From assembly GCF_028596025.1 (NCBI RefSeq), contig NZ_CP117167.1:3844001-3908000 (forward strand): a DNA stretch of 64,000 nt. The letters are read 5' to 3'. The stretch's first letter is position 1. Each line of letters begins with the position of its first letter. The DNA comes from Mucilaginibacter jinjuensis. GTDB lineage: Bacteria > Bacteroidota > Bacteroidia > Sphingobacteriales > Sphingobacteriaceae. Positions 25,789 to 34,735 of the stretch are shown in pieces. Position numbers and translations under genes: made by a program. The notes beneath the pieces are model-generated. The model had not been told where the DNA came from and made no database searches. It worked only from the letters and a program-made list of their open reading frames with translations.

Positions 25789-26466
25789 CTATTTTTCTTT
25801 TAAAATGTAGCCCATGCCTATAATGGTATAAATAAGCTTACTGCTAAAGCCCTTCTCTATTTTGTTGCGCAGGTAATTAACGTACACATCTATAAAATTA
25901 GTACGGGTATCGAAGTCAATCCCCCAAACTTTCTCGGCAATATATTCTCTGGATAGCGTTTTGTTGGGGTGTTGCATAAACAGCTCCAGCAGGGCATATT
26001 CTTTGGCGGTCAAAGTAATTTCGGTGCCGGCACGTTCGGCAGTTTTGTTCCAGGTGTTAAGTTTGAGATCGGCAAAAGTAAGGATTTGAGCATCTGTTTG
26101 CTGACTCTTCGATCTGCGCAGCAAGGCTTCAATACGCGCCAATAATTCACTGAAATGAAATGGTTTAACTAAATAATCGTCGGCACCGGCTTGCAGTCCG
26201 GTAACTTTGCTGTCGACGCTATCTAAAGCCGTAAGCATTAATATGGGGATAGCCGTGTCTGATTTTCTAACATAGCGACAAAGTTCCATCCCGCTGCCAT
26301 CCGGCAACAGCACGTCCATAATAAGCAGGTTAAAATGATCATTGTCGAACGTTCTTTTGGCTGATGCAATATCACCGGCCAAACTAACCTGGTAATTAGC
26401 TTCCTGAAGGCCTTTTACTAAGAATGAAGCAACTTTGGGCTCGTCCTCAATTATTAGAATTTTCAT
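25789..26466 (-). CDS. OmpR/PhoB-family response regulator of the metal-efflux system
   Basis: A 225-residue regulator. The receiver domain (1-120) carries IIEDE, phospho-acceptor Asp51 in LLIMDVLLPDG, the TA switch residues, and Lys in YLVKPF. The winged-helix DNA-binding domain (about 130-225) carries TLTAKEYALLELFMQHPNKT and a C-terminal IIGMGYILKE. I start it at ATG 26466; a TTG nine bases upstream would add three residues that the family does not have. It is followed after 3 bp by its kinase. Its probable targets are the 11-bp repeats at 24390-24433. Confidence 0.95.
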   Translation of the reverse strand: MKILIIEDEPKVASFLVKGLQEANYQVSLAGDIASAKRTFDNDHFNLLIMDVLLPDGSGMELCRYVRKSDTAIPILMLTALDSVDSKVTGLQAGADDYLVKPFHFSELLARIEALLRRSKSQQTDAQILTFADLKLNTWNKTAERAGTEITLTAKEYALLELFMQHPNKTLSREYIAEKVWGIDFDTRTNFIDVYVNYLRNKIEKGFSSKLIYTIIGMGYILKEK

Positions 26467-26535
26467 TGATGGCAAAGATAGGCATCAAAATATGTTTATT
26501 TAATGAAGGAGCGGTTATAAGAATATATCGCAAAG

Positions 26536-26549
26536 GTGGAACGTTCCAC
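26536..26549. promoter_or_regulatory. Perfect 14-bp palindrome upstream of the response regulator
   Basis: GTGGAACGTTCCAC is its own reverse complement. It lies 70 bp upstream of the regulator start and 64 bp after the stop of the preceding gene. Its symmetry suits a dimeric repressor or activator rather than the OmpR-type regulator itself. No matching copy was noticed elsewhere in the window. Confidence 0.4.
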
Positions 26550-26612
26550 AGATTTTGGCAGTACCTGCGAACTTTTTGTGACCGGACATCAATGGCAATT
26601 AAACTAATTTTA

Positions 26613-27122
26613 TTAAAACCAACTTTTAAGCTCACCGTTCATTTTATCCTGTTCAGGCAGCTCTATTTTACCGTATATTAATTCATCAATCCCAGTTGCA
26701 ATATCGGTAGCTAAACTTCCGTGCGTAAGTAAAATGATAATCCAGTTAGCACCACACAACCATAAAAATCCGGCTATGCCAAACCACCAGGGCCCGTCAT
26801 TTACCAATGAAAAAATGCCCATACAGCCTGATAATATTGCTGTGCCAATAAAAAGCTTACGCATGTTTATCTGGTAATTTAGCCACCAACTATTATCCTT
26901 ATAGATTAATTTAAAGATACCATCATCAACACTTCCAAATAAAGATCCTCTCCAGTTAGATGTCGAGCCTTTGTAAATTACATGCATATCTTCAATAACA
27001 ACATTATCTGCTTTGTCATTCAATATACTTGTCTTTATATATTGAAATATCTCCTGTTGGTTATCCGATGTTATTGTTGCTTTTAATCGTCTATCAAAGC
27101 TAACTGAGAAAGGGAAAGTCAT
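26613..27122 (-). CDS. Unrecognised two-pass membrane protein
   Basis: A 169-residue protein I do not recognise. Residues 1-85 are soluble and mixed alpha/beta (SFDRRLKATITSDNQQEIFQ, EDMHVIYKGSTSNWRGSLFG), somewhat like a small membrane-associated PH-like domain. Two hydrophobic segments follow (about 90-110 and 115-137), then a short charged tail ending KSWF. No signal peptide. It lies 147 bp upstream of the metal-response regulator on the same strand and downstream of the GH125 terminator, so it is probably its own unit. Function unknown. Confidence 0.55.
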   Translation of the reverse strand: MTFPFSVSFDRRLKATITSDNQQEIFQYIKTSILNDKADNVVIEDMHVIYKGSTSNWRGSLFGSVDDGIFKLIYKDNSWWLNYQINMRKLFIGTAILSGCMGIFSLVNDGPWWFGIAGFLWLCGANWIIILLTHGSLATDIATGIDELIYGKIELPEQDKMNGELKSWF

Positions 27123-27166
27123 AGATTAATAATCTATCAATAAAGATATTTAATTAACAGAGAAAA

Positions 27167-27195
27167 CAAAAAACGCCTGCCAAAAGCAAGCGTTT
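27167..27195 (-). terminator. Intrinsic terminator of the N-glycan locus
   Basis: Read on the minus strand, a 10-bp stem with one mismatch (AAACGCTTGC with GCAGGCGTTT) closes a short loop and is followed by a T-run. It lies 28 bp after the GH125 stop and closes the locus. Confidence 0.75.
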
Positions 27196-27222
27196 AAATC
27201 GTTTAGCGGGCTTTGTTATTTA

Positions 27223-28644
27223 TCAACCCAGTAACTGAGGCCTGTTCTTCAGCGTTTCCCATAAAAACTCGCCGTATATAGTATTTGCCCAGGCAAACCA
27301 GCTACGGGTAAAGTTGGCAGCATTGTCTTTATTGAAAGATTCGTGCATAAAACCCTTATCGGCATGCGAACGTTTCAGCATGGCCAAACACAGCTTAATT
27401 TCTTCGTTATCGGTACTGGTTAGTCCGCGGGCAATAATGCTTAGTGGCCATACCATATCGGGTTTACCAACATGCGGACCGCCTATGCCTTCGGCAACTT
27501 TACCTTTGTAGAAATAAGGGTTCGAATCTGATAAGGCAAACTTGCGCGTATTCTGATAGATCGGGTCGCTCAGCTCTACTGCATTTAAGTATGGCAGGGC
27601 AAGCAGGCTTGGTACGTTGGCATCGTCCATTAAATTATGGTTGCCGAAACCATCAACCTCAAAAGCATAAATATCGCCAAATACCGGGTGTTTGTAAATG
27701 GCATGTTGTTTTATGGCCGCTTCAACCTCTGTAGCCAGTGCCAGTAATTCGGCCGACAGTGCATTGTCGCCGCTTATGGTTTTAACCATCTCTGCAGCTT
27801 GTTTTAAGCTTACTACCGCAAAAAAGTTAGATGGTATTAAGTATGGATAAATGGTAGCATCATCGCTCGGCCTAAACATAGAGCAAATTAAGCCGGTTGG
27901 CTTAACCGGGAAACCGTAGCCGTCCATCGGGATGGTATCGGTTGGTTTATCTGTTTCGCGTTGGAAATGATAACTACCCGGGCCTGTTTTGCGTTGCTGC
28001 TCTTTAAAGGTTTTCAGGATGAGGGCTATAGCATTTTTCCATTCGCTGGTAAAAGGTTTTGTATCGCCGCTCTCTTTCCAATAGCCATGAGCCAGGCGGA
28101 TGGTGTAACACAGCGAGTCTATCTCCCATTTGCGCTCGTGCACACCGGGCTTCATATCTGTATGATCAGATTTCCATTCGCTTATTTTATTGGCATCCTT
28201 GTAGAATGCGTTAGCATAAGGATCTTTCAATACAAACCTGGCCTGGCGATTAATTACACCGGCAATCAGTTCGCGTAACTTAGCATCATTTTTAATGAAG
28301 GTAATGTATGGCCAAACCTGCGCACAGCTATCGCGCAGCCACATCGCGTCAATATCGCCGGTTATTACATAAGTATCGGGCACGCCGTTAACTACTTCAT
28401 GAAATACCGTGGTATCTAAGGTATTTGGGAAACAGTTTTCAAACAACCAGCTTTGCTCGGCATCTTTAACTGATGATTTAAATTGTTTAATGGCGGCCTC
28501 GATAGCTTCACTTCTGAAGTGTCTCTTATCTGCCGCTACACGCACCACCGGGAATTGCCCCGGTGCCGCAGCCAGCCCTGTTTTAGATAATATTACACCG
28601 GCTGATAGCAGGCCTATGTTTTGTACAAATTTGCGTCGTTGCAT
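27223..28644 (-). CDS. GH125 exo-alpha-1,6-mannosidase
   Basis: A 473-residue metal-independent alpha-mannosidase of family GH125. The N-terminus, MQRRKFVQNIGLLSAGVILS, is a Tat-like or Sec signal, so it acts in the periplasm. The (alpha/alpha)6 barrel shows family landmarks: VITGDIDAMWLRDSCAQVWP (about 95-115), IRLAHGYWKESGD, MDGYGFPVKPTG, LMDDANVPSLLALPYL, GPHVGKPDMVWPLSIIARGL and MHESFNKDNAANFTRSWFAWANT near the C-terminus. Known members remove alpha-1,6-linked mannose from N-glycan arms, which complements the GH92 enzyme in the same locus. Last gene of the locus, 30 bp after GH2. Confidence 0.93.
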   Translation of the reverse strand: MQRRKFVQNIGLLSAGVILSKTGLAAAPGQFPVVRVAADKRHFRSEAIEAAIKQFKSSVKDAEQSWLFENCFPNTLDTTVFHEVVNGVPDTYVITGDIDAMWLRDSCAQVWPYITFIKNDAKLRELIAGVINRQARFVLKDPYANAFYKDANKISEWKSDHTDMKPGVHERKWEIDSLCYTIRLAHGYWKESGDTKPFTSEWKNAIALILKTFKEQQRKTGPGSYHFQRETDKPTDTIPMDGYGFPVKPTGLICSMFRPSDDATIYPYLIPSNFFAVVSLKQAAEMVKTISGDNALSAELLALATEVEAAIKQHAIYKHPVFGDIYAFEVDGFGNHNLMDDANVPSLLALPYLNAVELSDPIYQNTRKFALSDSNPYFYKGKVAEGIGGPHVGKPDMVWPLSIIARGLTSTDNEEIKLCLAMLKRSHADKGFMHESFNKDNAANFTRSWFAWANTIYGEFLWETLKNRPQLLG

Positions 28645-28674
28645 TGATATAGAATATGTAGATATAGGTATTTG

Positions 28675-31326
28675 TTAATTAGTTATGGCAACTGTTTGCT
28701 CGGCAACGTTCCAGCCTTTGATGTTTAATTGCATATCGGTTTGTTGTTCCAGCGGGTAAGTGATAATAACTTTCCTGGTTTCGCCGGGCATAACCGATAA
28801 ATAATTATCATCTGCAAATGCTGGTAGTATGCGTTGCTTGGTTTGGCCGCTAATTAACGCCAATCTGTTGAAAAATGCAACAGGCGCATTTGAAGGATTA
28901 CTCAAAGTTACCTCTACCTTGCCTTTAGTAACCTGCTTGGCTGATACTTTCAGCTCAGACTTTTTAATTTTTTGCAAGCCCGAGTATTCTCCTTTGGCAT
29001 CCGGCAACCAATAGAAGTTATTACTGAGTACTTTCTTATTCAGATCCAATAATTGCAGGCTCAAAAACACACCTTGCTTTTCGCGCAGCTCATCAATTTC
29101 TTTTTTGAAAGATTGGATTTTTTGTACCGATGATGGGCCTATCGATGTAAACACCTGCGTTAAAACAGAATCCTTTCCTGTCATGTCATAGGTTTTAACA
29201 ACCAGCATCATGTTGCGGTGTGTTTTAAAGGTATTGTTTATACCGGTAACCATACCATCAACCGGGTTATAGGCCATTTGTAATGGCGCACTGCCGGTAC
29301 GCAAACCGTATAAACAAGCATTGGGGTCCAGGTAATAATCATACATCTGGCCTCGCATGGCAGTCCATGGGTTTTGTGTTTTCCAGATGATGGTACCGGT
29401 ATACCACTCCCACATGTGCGAGCTAAAGCCTTCCATTAGGGCACGGTACTGGTCGTAATTGGCCAGTTGTGCCTTCATGGCAAAATCGCGCACGCTTTCG
29501 GGCTCACCGTAAGGTTTTAAATAATCGCGGTAGCTAACACCTTTGTATTTATGGTAATCCCAAACAGAATCCACATCATCAACCTTGGCACTGTATTTTG
29601 GTGTAGTTAGATTTTTGGAAGGGATAAACCGAGTTAACGATTCATAATCGCCCACACCAACCGAACCTACTTCTGAGTTAAAAGGGAACGTACGGTCTTT
29701 CCAGAAACTTTCGATCGGTTGGATCCCGTAAGGACCATCCCCATTACCGCCAATGGTATTGTACGACATCTCGCTCGAGTTAGAGTATTCGATAAACCAG
29801 CGTGTACCATCCAGTTTAGCCATGATACTATCGCGAAGCGGGATCAAAATATCATCAGTTGGTGGGATCTCATTACCTGCACACCAGATAGCCAGTGATG
29901 GATGGTTACGAACCAATTTAATCTGATCGGCAGCTGAAGCCAAATAAAGCGAATGATTATCCGGATACTGGCGGCGAGTCCATTGGTCTTCCTTTTTCAT
30001 CGGGTCAACCCAACGGCCATTACAATCGCCCGACATCCAGAAATCCTGGAAAACCAGCATACCATATTTATCACAGGCTGCATAAAACTCTGGTCGCTCA
30101 ATCAATGCCCCACCCCAAACACGAATGAGGTTCAGATTCATATCCTTGTGGTAATGCACCTCGGCATCGTAACGTGCATCACTTAAACGCAGCATCGCGT
30201 CTGATACAATCCAGTTGCCACCTTTAATAAAGATCTTTTGTCCGTTAACTGCTATCTGGCGGCTTTGGGTGGTAGCATTCCATGTGGTTTCAATTTGCCT
30301 TACCCCTACTTCCACATTGTTTTGGTCGGATACTACCTGTCCGTTAACTAAAAACTGGAACTGGCTTGCATATAAGTTTGGTGTGCCATAACCGTTTGGC
30401 CACCATAGTTTGGGGTTGTTCAGCGTTAAATCCGGTAATGCTATTTCGGTTGTCGTGGATGGTGCAAGCGTTACTGCTTTGGTAACAATACGGCCATCTA
30501 TCATATATTTTAAAACACCTTTTACGGGTTTGTTGCTTGCATTTTCGAGTTCGGCAGCAGCTTTAATGGTTGCCGGTTTTTGCGGGCCTTCGGGCATACG
30601 GATGCCGGGCACCAATGTTATTACATGAGAGTTTTGAATACGCACCAAGCCTGTTTGCTGGATGGTTACCTTATCCCAAATCCCGGTATTACGATCGCGA
30701 ATGGGCTGGATCCAATCCCAACCTGCGGTGTATTGCAGGGCTACGTTTCGGGCAATAGTACCATCGCCACCCTGGCCACCATTGGGGTTACCCGGTACAG
30801 GTGCCGGATGAACCAGAATAGCCAGCCTGTTTTTACCGGTTGCACTTAGCAGGTTAGTAATGTTGTACGATTGACGCAGAAACATCCCCTCATGGGGCTT
30901 AGCAGTAACCGGCTGGCCGTTTAAATAAATCTCGCAGGTATAGTTAACGCCTCTAAGGTTCAGAAATATCTTTTTATCGGCAGCGGGCTTTTTTTCAGTA
31001 AAATCCTTTACAAACCAATAAGTATAGTAGGCATTGCCTTTATCGTAAATATCGGCAATGTGTTTATTGTTCATCCCGTAAAAAGGATCGGGGATTTTGT
31101 GATCGTTTAGCAGGGTCGTTAATACCGTACCGGGCACTGTGGCAGGCAGCCAGGCATTTGTATTGAAGTCGGGTTTGCTGATCTGCGCGCCGGATTGATT
31201 AAGCCCATCGGCCTTGGCACATTTCCAATCCGAATTGAGTTCATACTGGCTCTGTGCTTTACTCAGCAACGGAACTTGCAGGGTAGAAAATAACAGTAAA
31301 ATAGAAGCGTAAAGTTTTCTTTGCAT
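28675..31326 (-). CDS. GH2 beta-mannosidase-like enzyme
   Basis: Exported GH2 retaining glycosidase of 883 residues with a signal peptide (to about 24). The order is sugar-binding jelly roll (about 28-220), Ig-like domain (about 225-345), TIM barrel (about 350-690), then C-terminal Ig-like domains. The acid/base is Glu486 in AIWCAGNEIPP and the nucleophile is Glu552 in FPFNSEVGSVG. The N-terminal pattern AWLPATVPGTVLTTLL and PDPFYGMNN is that of the beta-mannosidase/exo-beta-glucosaminidase branch. In a locus with EndoH-like, GH92 and GH125 enzymes, cleavage of the core Man-beta-1,4-GlcNAc bond is the best reading; exo-beta-glucosaminidase is the alternative. Confidence 0.85.
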   Translation of the reverse strand: MQRKLYASILLLFSTLQVPLLSKAQSQYELNSDWKCAKADGLNQSGAQISKPDFNTNAWLPATVPGTVLTTLLNDHKIPDPFYGMNNKHIADIYDKGNAYYTYWFVKDFTEKKPAADKKIFLNLRGVNYTCEIYLNGQPVTAKPHEGMFLRQSYNITNLLSATGKNRLAILVHPAPVPGNPNGGQGGDGTIARNVALQYTAGWDWIQPIRDRNTGIWDKVTIQQTGLVRIQNSHVITLVPGIRMPEGPQKPATIKAAAELENASNKPVKGVLKYMIDGRIVTKAVTLAPSTTTEIALPDLTLNNPKLWWPNGYGTPNLYASQFQFLVNGQVVSDQNNVEVGVRQIETTWNATTQSRQIAVNGQKIFIKGGNWIVSDAMLRLSDARYDAEVHYHKDMNLNLIRVWGGALIERPEFYAACDKYGMLVFQDFWMSGDCNGRWVDPMKKEDQWTRRQYPDNHSLYLASAADQIKLVRNHPSLAIWCAGNEIPPTDDILIPLRDSIMAKLDGTRWFIEYSNSSEMSYNTIGGNGDGPYGIQPIESFWKDRTFPFNSEVGSVGVGDYESLTRFIPSKNLTTPKYSAKVDDVDSVWDYHKYKGVSYRDYLKPYGEPESVRDFAMKAQLANYDQYRALMEGFSSHMWEWYTGTIIWKTQNPWTAMRGQMYDYYLDPNACLYGLRTGSAPLQMAYNPVDGMVTGINNTFKTHRNMMLVVKTYDMTGKDSVLTQVFTSIGPSSVQKIQSFKKEIDELREKQGVFLSLQLLDLNKKVLSNNFYWLPDAKGEYSGLQKIKKSELKVSAKQVTKGKVEVTLSNPSNAPVAFFNRLALISGQTKQRILPAFADDNYLSVMPGETRKVIITYPLEQQTDMQLNIKGWNVAEQTVAITN

Positions 31327-31340
31327 AGATATAAATATAA

Positions 31341-31376
31341 AATTCGCCTGATGACATAACGCATCACCAGGCGAAT
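31341..31376 (-). terminator. Intercistronic hairpin between GH18 and GH2
   Basis: A perfect 10-bp stem (AATTCGCCTG with CAGGCGAATT) encloses a 16-nt loop that can pair further (ATG/CAT). Read on the minus strand it is followed by TTTTATATTTAT, so it may end or attenuate transcripts coming from GH18 before GH2. Confidence 0.6.
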
Positions 31377-31403
31377 TAATTTTAATGTATTACAACCTTA
31401 CCA

Positions 31404-32363
31404 TTACGGGTTGTAGGTTGTTGCTTTACCATACAGTGCATTAGATACGCTGGTTAGGTAAGTATGCGAATCGGCATCAGGTAAATTATAATACAGGTAA
31501 ATACCGTAGTTGTTATTTACTGTTTGTGTTGCCAATGACGCTGCAGTACTTGCACTGGTGCTTTGAATATCAATAGCAGCAGGGCCTAAATTAGCCGCAC
31601 TTAAACCAGGTACATTAGGTACCGAGTAAGAACCGTAAATGGCATTCCAGCTGTAGTTTACTTTAGAACCTACTGTTACACCGTTGTATGATAAACGGGA
31701 AGCAGCTGGGCCATAGTAATAAAATGATATAATTTTATTCGGCATCAGCTGGCGCAAAGCGGTAACTAAATAAACAAATGAACTTGAGTTAGGCTGTCCG
31801 GTTCCGTTGGTACCGTAATCGGCGTATTCGTCGTCAAAATCAATACCATCCAGGCCGTATGTGGTAACCGCATTGCTTAATTGCTGTGCAAAAGCGGTAG
31901 CCGCTGCCTGTGTAGGGAAGTTAGAAATACCGGCACCCTGGTGGTTACCCAGGATAGACAGCAAAACCTTAATCCCTTTGGCTTGTAATGATTGAATGTA
32001 AGTAGCTTTATTATTCAGCACGTTAGTAACCTGTGGGTTGTAGTATAATACCGCTTGCTGGGTAGAGGTATTATAGTTGATGTTGGCCGCAAAAATGATA
32101 GCAATATCAAACAATTGCTGCCCGGTAGATAGTTTGTATTTACCCACATCACGGATGTCATTATTGTTCACTTCAACATAGCAAACTCCTTTTGGCCCGC
32201 TAACACCAATGGCATCAGTTTTTACTTTACTGGCCTCTGGTGTGCCAACAGGGTTAGCAGAATTTGCATCTTTTTTACAAGCCGAAGCAAACATCAGCAT
32301 AACTAAAGCCGATGGTACTACCGCATTTTTTAACAACGAATTACTAAATCTTTTCATAAACAT
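31404..32363 (-). CDS. GH18 endo-beta-N-acetylglucosaminidase (EndoH-like) lipoprotein
   Basis: A 319-residue surface lipoprotein (lipobox FASAC, Cys29) that should cut the chitobiose core of high-mannose N-glycans and release the glycan from protein. The barrel carries the GH18 signature DGIDFDDEYADYG with Asp172, Asp175, Asp177 and catalytic Glu179, in the form found in EndoH/EndoF-type enzymes rather than chitinases. Other EndoH-like segments are KGVCYVEVNNNDIRDVGKY near residue 60 and IKVLLSILGNHQGAGISNF near 131-149. It has no chitin-binding module. It lies between GH92 and GH2 in the locus. Confidence 0.9.
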   Translation of the reverse strand: MFMKRFSNSLLKNAVVPSALVMLMFASACKKDANSANPVGTPEASKVKTDAIGVSGPKGVCYVEVNNNDIRDVGKYKLSTGQQLFDIAIIFAANINYNTSTQQAVLYYNPQVTNVLNNKATYIQSLQAKGIKVLLSILGNHQGAGISNFPTQAAATAFAQQLSNAVTTYGLDGIDFDDEYADYGTNGTGQPNSSSFVYLVTALRQLMPNKIISFYYYGPAASRLSYNGVTVGSKVNYSWNAIYGSYSVPNVPGLSAANLGPAAIDIQSTSASTAASLATQTVNNNYGIYLYYNLPDADSHTYLTSVSNALYGKATTYNP

Positions 32364-32491
32364 TTTTTGGTTTTTGTATAATTTGGTTCTTGTTGGAGCT
32401 GTTTAAATAAGATAGTTGCTACTCACATTTTAATTCATAGGCAATTGATTTTAGGGTTAAACATAGGATTGATTGTATCTATTATGGTCAG

Positions 32492-34681
32492 TTAGATTTT
32501 TGGATCAGGCCCCATTGTAAACTCCAGCACCCCTCCTTTTAACACATCCTGATGGGTGATATATCCTTTGGTATAAGGCTTGCCGTTAAGCGTTACGCTT
32601 TGGATGTATACATTCTTTTTGCTATTGTTTTTAGCTTTAATAACGAATTTGCCGGTAGTGGTGGTAATGGCAACCTCATTAGCTGAAGGGCTGCCGAACA
32701 TGTATTTGCCGCTGGCCGGGTTTGCCGGGTAAAGGCCCGAAATACTCCATACTGCCCAGGCGCTCATCTGTCCGCAATCTTCGTTACCGGCGTAGCCATC
32801 AGGCTGATCGTGGTACATTGAATCAACGATCATACGCACGCGCGATTGGGTTTTCCATGGCATACCAATAAAATCATACATATAAGCAATGTGGTGGCTT
32901 GGCTCGTTGCCGTGTGCGTACTGACCAATCATGCCGCTCACATCTGGTGACTGGTGCTCGCCTGTCATTTTTGAGCTTACCGAGAACAATGAATCCAGCT
33001 TTTTAGCAAAGTTGGCGTAGCTGCCATACTTCATAGCCAAACCGGTAACATCGTGTGGTACAAAGAAGGTGTGCTGCCATGAGTTACCTTCTGTAAACAT
33101 AGCCTTATCAGGATCGTGCTCAGAATAATAAGGATCGAAAGGCACTACCCATTTACCATCAGAATTTTTAGCCCTTGCGAAACCAATTTTAGGATCGAAC
33201 AGGTTTTTCCACGAAGTCGAACGGGTCATGTAATAATTATAATCATCGTTATGACCCAGTTTTTTGGCAACCTGCGCAATGCACCAGTCGTCATAAGAAT
33301 ACTCTAAAGTGATGGTAACGCTGCTACCAAATTTATCCTGCGGGATGTAGCCATACTGACGGTAGAAGTTTGTTCCGCGGATGTTTTGCATTGAGCTTTT
33401 TTTCATGGCCTCATAAGCCAGGTTAGCATCAACACCTTTAATACCTTTTAAAACCGCATCGGCCAATACAGGCACGGCATGGTAGCCAGTCATGCAATTG
33501 GTTTCGTTAGCGCTTAAATCCCAGATCGGCAACAAGCCAGTTTCTTTGTAGAAAGCGAGCATGGTGTTTAAAATACCCAGGTAGCGCTCTTGCTGTGTAA
33601 CGGTAAACAGAGGGTTTAAGGCGCGGAAGGTATCCCACAATGAATATTCTGTATAACGCTGCTGACCTGCCGGCATTTGATGTACCTCGCCTTTAGCGTT
33701 TTGGTAGCTACCATCAGCATCAGAATATAAAGCAGGTGCCATACAGGTATGGTAAAGTGCAGTGTAGAAAACACGACGTAACTTAGCATCATCAGTTTTA
33801 ATCTGCACTTTCGCTAATTCGTGCTCCCATTTCGCCTCGGCGTTTGCTTTGGTTTTGTTGAAATCCCAACCTTTAACTTCGCCCAACGCGATGATTGCTT
33901 TATCGGTACTAACAGTCGACAGCGCAACTTTCAGCATCACTTTGTTGTTAGATTGTGCATCAAACAACAATTGGCCCATAACCGCAGTTGCCTTAGCTTC
34001 CGATCCATTTACATTAGCACCATCGGCATTGAGGTATAGTTTTTTAAACGGTTTCGATGACCTGATAGCAAAGTAAACCCTTTGCATCTCTGCCCAACCG
34101 GTTGAATAACGATAACCAACAATAGTAGAGTCGTTGATCTGCTTAATATAGGTAGATGTTGGTTTATCCCAGTTGATATGAAAGCCGAGGTTTACTTTAA
34201 CTACAGGTGTTACGCCTGTCGGGAAACTTATATCATGCAACCCGCATCTTTCGGTGGTAGTCAATGCTACATTTACACCATTATTTAATTTAACCTGGTA
34301 GTAGCCAGGTGTTGCTTTCTCATTTTTGTGGCTGTATTTCACCTCGCCATGGTCGGCAGTGTCGGTAATCAGCCTTGTTTCGGGCATTACAGAAATATCG
34401 TACCAATCGCCGATACCTGTGCCGCTTAAGTGTGTATGGCTAAAGCCCACTACAACAGAATCGCTGTAATGGTAACCACCGCACCAGTCCCAGCCTGTAC
34501 GGCCATTATCAGGGCTTAGCTGTACCATTCCAAAAGGTACCGTAGCACCCGGGAATGTATGCCCGTGCCCGCCCGTACCAATAAACGGGTCTACATATTT
34601 TGTTAGTTTGGTTTGTGCATTAGCACTTAAAAAAGTAGTCAGAATTAAACAACACAATAAAAACCCACCGTTCTTTCTCAT
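32492..34681 (-). CDS. GH92 exo-alpha-mannosidase
   Basis: A 729-residue calcium-dependent inverting alpha-mannosidase of family GH92 with a Sec signal (MRKNGGFLLCCLILTTFLSANAQ). The family opening, YVDPFIGTGGHGHTFPGA then TVPFGMVQLSPDNG, is present. So are HTHLSGTG, the barrel motif YTEYSLWDTFRALNPLFT and the late GNEDCGQMSAWAVWSISGLYP that contributes catalytic acids. Known GH92 enzymes trim alpha-1,2, -1,3 or -1,4 mannosides; linkage preference cannot be read here. It is the first enzyme after SusCD, separated from susD by a strong hairpin. Confidence 0.95.
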   Translation of the reverse strand: MRKNGGFLLCCLILTTFLSANAQTKLTKYVDPFIGTGGHGHTFPGATVPFGMVQLSPDNGRTGWDWCGGYHYSDSVVVGFSHTHLSGTGIGDWYDISVMPETRLITDTADHGEVKYSHKNEKATPGYYQVKLNNGVNVALTTTERCGLHDISFPTGVTPVVKVNLGFHINWDKPTSTYIKQINDSTIVGYRYSTGWAEMQRVYFAIRSSKPFKKLYLNADGANVNGSEAKATAVMGQLLFDAQSNNKVMLKVALSTVSTDKAIIALGEVKGWDFNKTKANAEAKWEHELAKVQIKTDDAKLRRVFYTALYHTCMAPALYSDADGSYQNAKGEVHQMPAGQQRYTEYSLWDTFRALNPLFTVTQQERYLGILNTMLAFYKETGLLPIWDLSANETNCMTGYHAVPVLADAVLKGIKGVDANLAYEAMKKSSMQNIRGTNFYRQYGYIPQDKFGSSVTITLEYSYDDWCIAQVAKKLGHNDDYNYYMTRSTSWKNLFDPKIGFARAKNSDGKWVVPFDPYYSEHDPDKAMFTEGNSWQHTFFVPHDVTGLAMKYGSYANFAKKLDSLFSVSSKMTGEHQSPDVSGMIGQYAHGNEPSHHIAYMYDFIGMPWKTQSRVRMIVDSMYHDQPDGYAGNEDCGQMSAWAVWSISGLYPANPASGKYMFGSPSANEVAITTTTGKFVIKAKNNSKKNVYIQSVTLNGKPYTKGYITHQDVLKGGVLEFTMGPDPKI

Positions 34682-34694
34682 AAGTATGAAGTAG

Positions 34695-34724
34695 CACAGG
34701 CGAAACTGTTAGGTTTCGCCTGTG
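34695..34724 (-). terminator. Intercistronic hairpin between susD and GH92
   Basis: A perfect 12-bp stem (CACAGGCGAAAC with GTTTCGCCTGTG) has a 6-nt loop. No T-run follows on the minus strand, so it is better read as an RNA-stabilising or attenuating element that keeps susCD transcripts more abundant than the enzyme part. It shares the TTCGCCTG core with the hairpin at 31341-31376. Confidence 0.55.
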
Positions 34725-34735
34725 TATTTTAGATA

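Noticed and set aside
26467..26475. TTG start adding three residues to the response regulator
   Set aside because: ATG 26466 gives the standard receiver-domain start MKILIIEDE.
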